From UBA5189 sp035631615 (GTDB taxonomy: Bacteria > Chloroflexota > Limnocylindria > Limnocylindrales > CSP1-4), in NCBI GenBank assembly GCA_035631615.1, contig DASQIK010000089.1:1-21882 (forward strand): DNA of 21,882 nucleotides. Reading direction: 5' to 3'. Positions 1-6,576 of this stretch are shown here, in pieces. Each line of letters starts with the position of its first letter. Position 1 is the stretch's first letter. A program made the position numbers and the translations under genes. Under the pieces are notes generated by a model. The model made no database searches, had not been told where the DNA came from, and saw nothing but the letters and a program-made list of their open reading frames with translations.

Positions 1-241
1 CCGCGTGGGCGGCCACGTCCGGCGACAGGCGCGCCTGCCCGGGCATCGAGCCGATCGGCTCGCGAACCCCGGAGCCAGGACGCACGAAGAGGGGCGCCAC
101 GAGCATCGACGTGTGGAGCCGCGTCTCGCGGACGAGCGCCCTCAGTGCGGGCGTGCGTCGGAGGCGTCGCGGCCGGATCGCGAGCGAGGTTTCGGGGCTC
201 GCGCCGCTGGCGCGCGGAGCGACTTCGAGTTCCGTTGTCAT
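1..241 (-). CDS. hemB: Porphobilinogen synthase (5-aminolevulinate dehydratase), N-terminal part
   Basis: The first 80 codons of HemB are visible; the rest runs off the left edge. HemB condenses two 5-aminolevulinate molecules into porphobilinogen in the cytoplasm. The translation carries the family N-terminus: a short leader, then RPRRLRRTPALRALVRE, a VAPLFVRPG strand and the EPIGSMPG motif. The ATG at 241 overlaps the hemC-hemD stop by four bases (ATGA), so translation is probably coupled. A strong Shine-Dalgarno sequence GGAGGAGA lies four bases upstream (complement of 246-253), which fixes the start. It is the last visible gene of the regulator-hemA-hemCD-hemB operon. The active-site lysines and zinc/magnesium ligands lie beyond the window, so metal dependence cannot be judged. 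Identification is from sequence motifs and the operon context. Confidence 0.9.
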   Translation of the reverse strand, partial: MTTELEVAPRASGASPETSLAIRPRRLRRTPALRALVRETRLHTSMLVAPLFVRPGSGVREPIGSMPGQARLSPDVAAHA

Positions 242-1917
242 CGCGTCTCCTCCAGCTGCGAGCGCAGGGCGCTCGCAGTCGTCTCGGCAAGGGTGGTCGA
301 ATCAGGGGTCGGCGAGATCGCGACGACCCGGAAGCCGGCACGTTTCGCGTGGGTCGCCGTCTCTGGACCGATGCACACCGCAGGGATTGCGGTGACATGA
401 ATCGACAGGCCGGCCGCCAGCGTCACGAGTCCCCGCACCGTTGACCCGCTCGTGAACACGATCGCGTCGAGCGGTCCGCCGTCGATCGCGCGGCGGAGCG
501 GATCCCGTGAAGTCAGCGGCGCCTCCAACGTCTGGTAGCCGGTCACCACGTCGACCATCGCGCCGCGTCCGCGCAGGGTCGACGCGAGCCGCTCGTCGGC
601 GAGATTCCCACCGACGACGAGGATCCGGTCGCCTCCCCCCAGGGGCAGGCCGGCACCGACGGCCGAGCTCGAGCCCATGGCCGGCTGGAATGTGGGCGTA
701 ACCCCCGCGTCCGCCAGGACGCCAGTGGACGCCGTCCCGATCGCAGCCCATTTCGGACCCGAGAGCGGCGTCGCCATCCTCGCTGCGGCGTCGACGACTG
801 CGCGTGCGCCGTTCCCACTGGTGACGACGACCCAGGCGTAGGTGGAAAGGCGGGCAGCGGCGAGGTCGAGCTCGCCGCCCGGCGCCACGGCCTCGATGGC
901 GATCGTCGGAACCGCAATCGGCTCGAGCCCGACCTGTCGAAGCCTGGCAACGAGCTCGCCCGCCTGCTCGGCAGTACGCAACACGAGCACGCGACCCCGG
1001 CGCATCCGCCACGGTTCGCCGCCGTCGGCGCCACCCGCGCCCAGCTCGTCGGCGAGCTGGCGCGCCAGCATTTCTCCGCTGCTGGCCGGTCCGGTCCGGC
1101 GCGCGATCACCGTGTCCGAACCGTCGGTGCGCGCATAGCCGCCCAGCATGACCAGCTGATCACCATCGAGAGTCGCCAGCGCCCCGATCGGCGACCGGCA
1201 GCCGCCCCCCGACGCATGGAGGAACGCCCGCTCCGTCTCGACCGCAAGGCGTGTCCGACGGTCGTCGACCTCGGAGAGGAGCGCCAAGGTCTCGGCATCG
1301 TCGCTCCGGGCCTGCACCGCGATCGCCCCCTGCCCGGGCGCCGGTGGCAACGACGCGGGCTCGAGGCGGACGGCGATCCGATCGCCGAGGCCAAGGCGAT
1401 CGAGACCCGCGCATGCCAGGATCAGCGCGTCCGCCTCACCGGCCTCGAGCCGGCGGAGACGCGTGTCGACATTGCCGTGCAGCGGTCGCACCTCGACGTC
1501 CGGGCGCATCGCGAGAACGAAGCCCGCGCGGCGTGGGCTGTCTGTCCCGACGCGAGCTCCAGGCGGCAGGTCGTCCAGGCTGTGGGCTGCGGCACCAGCC
1601 CTGACCACGAGCGCATCGCGGGGGTCCGCACGCGGCAGGAATGCCCCGATTCGCAGACGGGGGTCCTCCGCCGTCGGCACGTCCTTCGCGCTGTGGACCG
1701 CGGCGTCCACCTGGCCCCCCAGGAGTGCCCGCTCGATGGCGGCCACGAACGCACCCTCGCCCCAGGCCGAGTCTGGCGCCCGCCGATCGCCATCGGTTTC
1801 GATGACGACGATTCGGCTCGGCCGGTCGAGGCGCGCGAGCGCATCGCGCACGGCTCGTGCCTGCGCGAGCGCCAGGGCACTGCCGCGCGAGCCGATCGCG
1901 ATCTCGGAGCCGGTCAC
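238..1917 (-). CDS. hemCD: Fused hydroxymethylbilane synthase / uroporphyrinogen-III synthase
   Basis: This 559-residue protein joins two consecutive tetrapyrrole enzymes. Residues 1 to about 300 are HemC, which polymerises four porphobilinogens. Its signatures are IGSRGSALALAQ (8-19), HSAKDVPT (75-82, catalytic Asp79), GTDSPRR (124-130), HGNVDTRL (147-154), APGQGAIAV (193-201) and the dipyrromethane-cofactor cysteine Cys240 in GGGCRSPIG. Residues about 305-559 are HemD, which cyclises hydroxymethylbilane; they are poorly conserved, as usual for this family, but show the paired alpha/beta pattern with WVVVTSGNGARAV. I chose the GTG at 1917 because the HemC fold begins just after it and it overlaps the hemA stop by four bases (GTGA). 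The frame stays open a further 81 codons upstream, but that stretch lies inside hemA. GTDSPRR is an unusual form of the typical GTSSLRR. Confidence 0.92.
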   Translation of the reverse strand: MTGSEIAIGSRGSALALAQARAVRDALARLDRPSRIVVIETDGDRRAPDSAWGEGAFVAAIERALLGGQVDAAVHSAKDVPTAEDPRLRIGAFLPRADPRDALVVRAGAAAHSLDDLPPGARVGTDSPRRAGFVLAMRPDVEVRPLHGNVDTRLRRLEAGEADALILACAGLDRLGLGDRIAVRLEPASLPPAPGQGAIAVQARSDDAETLALLSEVDDRRTRLAVETERAFLHASGGGCRSPIGALATLDGDQLVMLGGYARTDGSDTVIARRTGPASSGEMLARQLADELGAGGADGGEPWRMRRGRVLVLRTAEQAGELVARLRQVGLEPIAVPTIAIEAVAPGGELDLAAARLSTYAWVVVTSGNGARAVVDAAARMATPLSGPKWAAIGTASTGVLADAGVTPTFQPAMGSSSAVGAGLPLGGGDRILVVGGNLADERLASTLRGRGAMVDVVTGYQTLEAPLTSRDPLRRAIDGGPLDAIVFTSGSTVRGLVTLAAGLSIHVTAIPAVCIGPETATHAKRAGFRVVAISPTPDSTTLAETTASALRSQLEETR

Positions 1918-3074
1918 AGGGCGAACAGGTCCCGAACGGCGCGACCCTGGTCGCCCTCGGAGTCGCGCCCGAGCCGCTCGAGCGGTGCTCGGAGCAGGCG
2001 TTCCGCAAGGTGGCGGGTCATGTCCTCGATGGCACCCCGCACATCGGGCTCCAGATCCGGCAACCGACGCCACAACGAGGCGAGCTCCTCGCGGCGTTCG
2101 AGGTCGGCTCGCTCGACCAGCGCCGCGGCAGCCTCGCGGCCGTCGCGCCGGCTCAGCCATGTCAGGAAATCGGCGGTAGCCGCGGCCGCGAGCGCGTCCA
2201 GGCGATCCATCTCGCTGTGCGTCATCGACGCCACCGTCTCAACGGCCGCCAGGTCGTCGGCCGTGACGAGCCACTTGCCCACGGCACGCCCCACCGTGTC
2301 GGGAACGGCGACGGGCACCGACAGGTCGACGATCGCTACCCGGCGGGTCGCGAGCGCCTCGACAGTTGATGTGCTGATCGGCCACGGGCCGCCGAGGGCG
2401 ACGATCACGCCGGCAAAGGAGCCGATGCGCTCCGACGGGTCGAACACCACGGTCGCGGCTCCGGTCGCGGCCGCCAGCGCCCCGGCGCTGGACGCGGATC
2501 GGCTCGTGACGCTCACGTGCGCACCCGCCGCCACCGCGGTTCGGGCTGCAATCCGGCCCATCGCCCCGGCACCGACCACCAGGACCGGTCGCCCGGCGAT
2601 CGGCCCGGCGAGGCGTTCGATTGCCGCCAGAGCAACGTCGGCCAACGAGCGATGCGGACCCTGCTGCCACGACCGTGCCCTGCGTCCAGCCTGCAGAGCG
2701 GTCATGAACAGCCGCTCGAGCGCCGGGTCCAGGTTGCCGCTCGCACGCGCTGCGTCGACGGCGATGCGGAACTGATGGAGGATCTGGTCCTCGCCGACGA
2801 CCACCGAGTCGCCCCCTACCGATACCGACATTGCGTGCCGGACCGCACGCTCGCCCGAGAGTGCGCGACCCCCAGCCGGCAGCATTGGCAGGAGCTCTCG
2901 TCCGTCATCGATGCTCGGAACGTAGACCTCGACGCGATGGCAGGTCTGGAGGACGAATGCCCGGTCACCGAGCAATTCGTGCGCCGCATCGGCGAAGCTC
3001 GATCGATCGCGCGCCGGGACGTCGCGCGCATGCGTCAGGAGCGCGCCGATCGGAACCGGCCCGGCGTCCGTCAT
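1914..3074 (-). CDS. hemA: Glutamyl-tRNA reductase
   Basis: HemA (386 residues) reduces glutamyl-tRNA(Glu) with NADPH to glutamate-1-semialdehyde, the first committed step of C5-pathway tetrapyrrole synthesis. The catalytic cysteine is Cys45 in VLQTCHRVEVY, where the usual TCNR reads TCHR. GEDQIL (94-99) matches the conserved GEPQIL segment, and the NADPH-binding fold shows VLVVGAGAMG at 164-173. A helical dimerisation region follows from about 290. The ATG at 3074 overlaps the upstream regulator stop (ATGA), with a modest GGAG upstream. The N-terminal part before Cys45 is divergent from the usual GLNHKTAPV pattern. The C5-pathway enzyme implies a glutamate-1-semialdehyde aminotransferase elsewhere. 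Regulation is presumably through the promoter ahead of the MerR-like gene, since there is no gap inside the operon for another promoter. Confidence 0.93.
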   Translation of the reverse strand: MTDAGPVPIGALLTHARDVPARDRSSFADAAHELLGDRAFVLQTCHRVEVYVPSIDDGRELLPMLPAGGRALSGERAVRHAMSVSVGGDSVVVGEDQILHQFRIAVDAARASGNLDPALERLFMTALQAGRRARSWQQGPHRSLADVALAAIERLAGPIAGRPVLVVGAGAMGRIAARTAVAAGAHVSVTSRSASSAGALAAATGAATVVFDPSERIGSFAGVIVALGGPWPISTSTVEALATRRVAIVDLSVPVAVPDTVGRAVGKWLVTADDLAAVETVASMTHSEMDRLDALAAAATADFLTWLSRRDGREAAAALVERADLERREELASLWRRLPDLEPDVRGAIEDMTRHLAERLLRAPLERLGRDSEGDQGRAVRDLFAL

Positions 3075-3775
3075 GCCCGGGCGTCTCCGCCGATCACTGC
3101 CGGGGGCATGGGGCCACCGCGCCTGTGCCGGCTCCGGCCTCGCCCCTCGTGACCCTGCATGGTGGCGAGGAGGAGGCGATCCATCGCTCGCTCGGCGGCG
3201 CGCAACAGGTCAGTGGTCTCTGCCGCGTCGAACCCGCGGCGCCGCGCCGCGGCCGTGAGCTCGGTGTGGAAGGGCGCGCGGAAACGCAGGAACCCCTCGA
3301 CGGTCTGGCTCAGGGACAGGCCCAGGCCCGCCGCTGCGCCACCGTACTCGGCTGCCAGCCGTGCCGCCTGCGCGAGGTGCTCCGCGCCAGCATCCGGCCC
3401 CACGGCATCAAGGTGCTGCAGGAGCGCGGCGGCCAGTCCGTGGCCCCGCTCCCGGAACAGGAAGCGCTGCCGGTCTGTCAACGCGAGCACCCATGGCAGG
3501 TCGGGGGCGATACTCCGGCTCGCCCGCCGGTACGTTCGCGCAATCCTGCTCGGGGACAGGCCGCCTCCTCCAATCGAGGGGCGGCGGCCGCGGTCGGCGG
3601 GCAGCAGGCGTTCCAGTGCCTGTCGTGAGAAGCGACGATGACCGCCCGGCGTCGTGAACACACGGAGCCGGCCCAGATCGCTCCATCGCCGCAGGGTGGC
3701 GGGCGAGACGCCGAGCACGCGGCTGGCCTCCGAGAGGCCAACCCAATCCGGGTCCCGGGCTGCGGAGCGACTCAA
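3071..3775 (-). CDS. MerR/BldC-type DNA-binding regulator with C-terminal RsbRD-N-like helical domain
   Basis: The 234-residue protein opens with a MerR-superfamily helix-turn-helix (about residues 12-58: LSEASRVLGVSPATLRRW, then the wing GRLRVFTTPGGHRRF). The rest is helical. Residues about 80-205 carry LGLSLSQTVEGFLRFR (151-166), a pattern I associate with RsbRD-N-type, globin-like signalling domains; this assignment is tentative. The tail is basic and glycine-rich. It heads the hem operon and overlaps hemA by four bases, so a role controlling heme synthesis is likely but inferred. The start is probably TTG at 3775: an in-frame TAG lies two codons upstream and no ATG or GTG precedes the helix-turn-helix. 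There is no Shine-Dalgarno sequence, and the putative -10 element is only ten bases away. In Streptomyces the redox repressor gene rex occupies the equivalent place in rex-hemACD; this protein is unrelated to Rex. Confidence 0.8.
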   Translation of the reverse strand: MSRSAARDPDWVGLSEASRVLGVSPATLRRWSDLGRLRVFTTPGGHRRFSRQALERLLPADRGRRPSIGGGGLSPSRIARTYRRASRSIAPDLPWVLALTDRQRFLFRERGHGLAAALLQHLDAVGPDAGAEHLAQAARLAAEYGGAAAGLGLSLSQTVEGFLRFRAPFHTELTAAARRRGFDAAETTDLLRAAERAMDRLLLATMQGHEGRGRSRHRRGGPMPPAVIGGDARA

Positions 3776-3813
3776 AATCTACCCAAATCTATCCAAAGGT
3801 GGGTGAGTCGCTC
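3765..3813. repeat. 10-bp inverted repeat flanking the hem operon start, candidate operator
   Basis: GAGCGACTCA at 3765-3774 and its exact complement TGAGTCGCTC at 3804-3813 form a perfect 10-bp inverted repeat. The arms lie 39 bp centre to centre, bracketing the -10 element and the start codon. Such a spaced palindrome suits a dimer or looped-dimer operator. The MerR-like protein encoded just downstream is the obvious candidate ligand, which would mean autoregulation; that is inference. Confidence 0.55.
3775..3797. repeat. 10-bp tandem direct repeat in the hem promoter
   Basis: Two copies, AAATCTACCC (3775-3784) and AAATCTATCC (3785-3794), differ at one base and are followed by a partial third copy (AAA). 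The period is one helical turn, so repeated contacts would lie on one face of the DNA. BldC-type MerR-family proteins bind AT-rich direct repeats head to tail, so this could be the binding array for the adjacent regulator. The stretch is strikingly AT-rich for this genome. Confidence 0.55.
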
Positions 3814-3815
3814 AA
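3786..3815 (-). promoter_or_regulatory. Promoter of the regulator-hem operon
   Basis: Reading the minus strand, TTGAGC (complement of 3810-3815) is followed after 18 bases by TAGATT (complement of 3786-3791), each matching four of six sigma-70 consensus positions. Transcription would start near 3779, only a few bases before the TTG start at 3775, so the mRNA would be leaderless or nearly so. The -10 sits inside the 10-bp tandem repeat, and the -35 overlaps one arm of the inverted repeat. Confidence 0.55.
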
Positions 3816-3871
3816 CTGTAGCACCCTCGCGGCGACGACGCCGCTCGTTCGCGGCTCGCGGAAGCCCCGGA

Positions 3872-4468
3872 TCAGGTCGGGTTCGAGTCCGATTCCGGGT
3901 CAGCGGAGCCGTTGGTGGTCGGCGCGTCGGGCTTGACACCGTTCCGACCGGAGCGCTCGCGCGCGCGGCGCACGCCCTCGGCGAACGACGGGCCGTCGGG
4001 ATCGAGGGCGCGCTCCGCCAGCTGGCGGCCGAGTCGCTGGACGACGGGCATGAGGGCGCCACCGAGGAGCGACGCCGCGGTCCCGCCGAGGTCGCGCTCC
4101 TTGCGCTGCGGCGCCTTCTCGTCGAGGTACGCGGCGAACTCGCGCTCGAGCGTCCCACGCACCTTCTCGCCGTCGGGACCGAGCTTGCGCAGCGTCCTGT
4201 CGACCTCGGGGGGCAGCATCGACTTGGGCAGCTCGGCGGCCGGCCCGAACACCGCGCGGCGGATGCCCTTGATCGCGCGCTTCGGCCCGCCGAGCAGCAG
4301 GAACGCCGCGCCGCCGGCGGCGCCGAGGACCTTGGCCGGCTCGCGCCGGATCCGCGCGGGAATGTCGATGGCGGCACGTCCCGCGGCCTCGAGGCGAACG
4401 AGCTCTTCGTCGAGCCCGGCCCGAGCCGCTAGGACTTCGGAACGAGCGGCGTCCGTGCGCGCACCCAT
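3872..4468 (-). CDS. Hypothetical protein partnered with the holin-family membrane protein
   Basis: This 198-residue protein is not firmly recognised. The N-terminal 30 residues form a charged helix (SEVLAARAGLDEELVRLEAAGR), followed by DIPARIRREP and a short hydrophobic glycine-rich stretch (KVLGAAGGAAFLLLGGP, about 46-62). A charged middle follows, then another glycine/alanine-rich amphipathic segment, and a polar Asp/Ser/Asn-rich tail. The layout recalls DUF3618-like or YqjD-like companions of holin-family proteins, but I would not assign a family. The start at 4468 is well supported: AAGGAGA (complement of 4476-4482) lies seven bases upstream. The coding sequence overlaps the end of the upstream membrane protein gene by 40 bases, indicating tight co-expression. 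Function is unknown; a membrane-associated structural role is a guess. Confidence 0.7.
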   Translation of the reverse strand: MGARTDAARSEVLAARAGLDEELVRLEAAGRAAIDIPARIRREPAKVLGAAGGAAFLLLGGPKRAIKGIRRAVFGPAAELPKSMLPPEVDRTLRKLGPDGEKVRGTLEREFAAYLDEKAPQRKERDLGGTAASLLGGALMPVVQRLGRQLAERALDPDGPSFAEGVRRARERSGRNGVKPDAPTTNGSADPESDSNPT

Positions 4469-5265
4469 TCGATCGTCTCCTTCGTGAGCTCGATGGTCTG
4501 CTCAGGGATGAACTTCTTGGCGATCGCGTCGCCATCGACGCCGGTGCGGATGAGGTCGCGGCCGGCGACGAGCGGCCACGCGATGAGGCCCGCCAGGACC
4601 CCGATCGCGGCCCCGACCGTGGGCGGGATGCTGAGGACGGTGAACAGCCCGATCAGGACGCCGATGATCCCCCACACGACCAGCCGGAGGAGCGCGTGCC
4701 GGATTCCGTACCGGATCCCGCCCGCGAAGCCAAGGAGCGCGAGAGTCCCCGCCGACACGCCGGCTGCGAGCAGCACCGCCCGGGTATCCGGGCTGTAGGC
4801 GGACGCGACCGAGTCGCCGAGGGCGGTCCAGCCGCGATGGGTCAGGTCAAGGCCCAGGAGCAGCCCGACGCCGACCCCGACGATCAGGGCGACGAGCAGC
4901 GACGAGGTCAGCCTCGCGCCCTTGACATCGAGGGCCATGAGCAGCGCGATGACGGCGACATCGACGAGGAACACGGCGCCGAGCAGGACGCCCCAGCCGA
5001 TCGAGCCGAACAGCCACTCGCCCAGGAACAGGAAGAGGCCGAGGCCGAGCAGCAGTCCGACGAGGATGAACGCCCCGAGCGCGACGCCCGCGAGCATCAC
5101 CATCCGCTTGACTTCGCCGACGATCTCGCCGACCTCGGTCTTCGCGAGGTCCACGTGGGCCCGGACGAGCCGCTTGGCCGCCTCGATCGTCGCGCCCAGC
5201 TGCGCGCGCAGGCCCGGCGGCCTTTCCGGCTTGGGCGGCGGAGCGGCTGGCGTGTCGGTTGGCAT
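4429..5265 (-). CDS. Holin-family (Phage_holin_3_6-like/YqjE-like) multi-pass membrane protein
   Basis: The 278-residue protein has a proline-rich cytoplasmic start and an amphipathic helix (GATIEAAKRLVRAHVDLAKTE, about 24-44), then about six hydrophobic segments near residues 56-82, 90-112, 122-139, 163-182, 193-213 and 216-234. The VRAHVDLAKTEVGEIVGEVKR helix followed by a two-helix hairpin is the pattern of actinobacterial Phage_holin_3_6/YqjE proteins, which are usually chromosomal and not phage. Here the protein is longer than the usual single-hairpin form, with extra C-terminal membrane segments. I chose ATG 5265 because the frame upstream is low-complexity and runs antisense to the divergent cinA-like gene. 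No clear Shine-Dalgarno sequence is visible. No lysis genes are nearby, so a true holin function is unlikely; envelope association is the best inference. Confidence 0.72.
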   Translation of the reverse strand: MPTDTPAAPPPKPERPPGLRAQLGATIEAAKRLVRAHVDLAKTEVGEIVGEVKRMVMLAGVALGAFILVGLLLGLGLFLFLGEWLFGSIGWGVLLGAVFLVDVAVIALLMALDVKGARLTSSLLVALIVGVGVGLLLGLDLTHRGWTALGDSVASAYSPDTRAVLLAAGVSAGTLALLGFAGGIRYGIRHALLRLVVWGIIGVLIGLFTVLSIPPTVGAAIGVLAGLIAWPLVAGRDLIRTGVDGDAIAKKFIPEQTIELTKETIEWVRARTPLVPKS

Positions 5266-5332
5266 GGGAGGCGACGATGGTAGCAGCGCCAATCCGCACG
5301 CCGGTTCGGTCCCTCCCCTACCCTCGCCAGCG

Positions 5333-6538
5333 ATGGAGCCGCTCCGTGCTGCCGAGCTGTTGTCGATCGGGACGGAGCTGACGGTCGGCGAGACGCGCGA
5401 CACGAATGCCGGCGACCTCGCGCGCGACCTGACGCGGCTCGGCATCGTCGTCGGCCGCATCGCCGCCCTCCCGGACGACCTCGACGCGGTGACGAGCGCG
5501 TTCGGCGAGGCGCTCTCGAGGGCCGAGCTCGTGATCTCCACCGGCGGGCTCGGGCCGACGCCGGACGACCTCACCCGCGAAGCGATCGCGGCGCTCCTCG
5601 GCGAGACGCCGGCGGTGGATCCCGAGCTCGAAGGGTGGCTCCGAGAGCTGTTCGAACGGCGCAACCTGCCGTTCCCGGGGGCGAACACCAAGCAGGCATG
5701 GCTGATCCCGTCGGCCCTGGCGATCCCGAATGCCAACGGGACCGCGCCCGGGTGGTTCGTGACCCGCGGCGATGGGCGGGTCATCGTGGCGCTGCCGGGG
5801 CCGCCCCGCGAGATGCGGCCGATGTGGGACGGCTGGGTCGTGCCACGGCTGCTGGAGCGTGGGCTCGGGCGCCCGATCGCCTCGGTCACGTTGCGCCTGA
5901 CCGGGATCGGCGAATCCGCGATCGCGGACCGGCTCGGATCGCTGCTCGCCGCAGGCTCGCGCCCGATGGTCGCCACGTATGCGCGCGCCGACGCTGTCGA
6001 CATCCGGATCTGGGCGCACGACGAGGGAGACGTGGCAGGCTCCGTTGCCCCCTCGGCGGCAGCCGCGGTCGCCGAGGTCGAGGCGCGCATCGTCGAGATG
6101 CTCGGCGACCACGTGTGGGCACGCGGCGAGACGACCTGGCCTGCCGCCCTTCGGGACGCGCTCGAGGCCCGCGGCTGGTCAGTGGCGGTGGTCGAGATCG
6201 GGCTGCGGGGCGCCCTGCTCGCGTTGCTCGGCGAGGGGCTCGCGGACCGGCTGGCGTTCGGCGAGGCGCTCCCTGCACGCCCGGAACCCCACGACGGCCA
6301 GCGCGCGACGCTCGACCACCTCGCGGATCGGGTTCGCGAGCTCGGCCGAGCCGAGGTCGGGGTCGCGGTCGAGGCCCGCGAGCGCGGCGGCGACACGGCC
6401 GTCACGGTCGCCCTCGTCACGCCGGACGGCGCCCATCGGGAGACGCGCGTCGTCTTCCTGGGCGGCGCCCTCGGCCGTGGCCGCGCGGCGACCGCGGCGG
6501 CGGCGGTACTTCTGACGCGTCTCCGTCGCCCGGCCTGA
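5333..6538 (+). CDS. cinA: CinA-like protein with intact MoCF domain and degenerate amidase domain
   Basis: The 401-residue protein begins with a competence/damage-inducible CinA N-terminal (MoCF-type) domain: AELLSIGTELTVGETRDTN (7-25), VISTGGLGPTPDDLTREA (67-84) and VALPGPPREM (152-161). In CinA this domain carries ADP-ribose pyrophosphatase-type activity. The C-terminal region from about 265 aligns in position with nicotinamide-nucleotide amidase (PncC), but the catalytic SCTGG is replaced: SVAVVEIGLRGAL occupies residues 283-295, with Ile289 where the nucleophilic serine belongs, and the later GAVS and TGIAGP-type motifs are absent. The deamidase activity is therefore probably lost. ATG 5333 was chosen because the family fold starts directly after it, although the frame is open far upstream. 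It is divergent from the holin-family gene across 67 bases, and TACCCT eight bases before the ATG may be a leaderless -10. Confidence 0.85.
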   Translation: MEPLRAAELLSIGTELTVGETRDTNAGDLARDLTRLGIVVGRIAALPDDLDAVTSAFGEALSRAELVISTGGLGPTPDDLTREAIAALLGETPAVDPELEGWLRELFERRNLPFPGANTKQAWLIPSALAIPNANGTAPGWFVTRGDGRVIVALPGPPREMRPMWDGWVVPRLLERGLGRPIASVTLRLTGIGESAIADRLGSLLAAGSRPMVATYARADAVDIRIWAHDEGDVAGSVAPSAAAAVAEVEARIVEMLGDHVWARGETTWPAALRDALEARGWSVAVVEIGLRGALLALLGEGLADRLAFGEALPARPEPHDGQRATLDHLADRVRELGRAEVGVAVEARERGGDTAVTVALVTPDGAHRETRVVFLGGALGRGRAATAAAAVLLTRLRRPA

Positions 6539-6576
6539 CCCGCTACCGTGTCGCCTGACCTTCGCCTGGAGTAACC

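Noticed and set aside
1216..2775. A 519-codon plus-strand open frame across hemC-hemD and hemA
   Set aside because: It spans the antisense of two real genes and their overlap and has no family signature.
3071..3775. Phage excisionase or transposon regulator reading of the MerR-like protein
   Set aside because: No integrase, attachment site or mobile gene is nearby, and the gene overlaps hemA.
4429..5265. Prophage lysis module
   Set aside because: The holin-family match is to a chromosomal membrane family; there is no endolysin or phage structural gene in the window.
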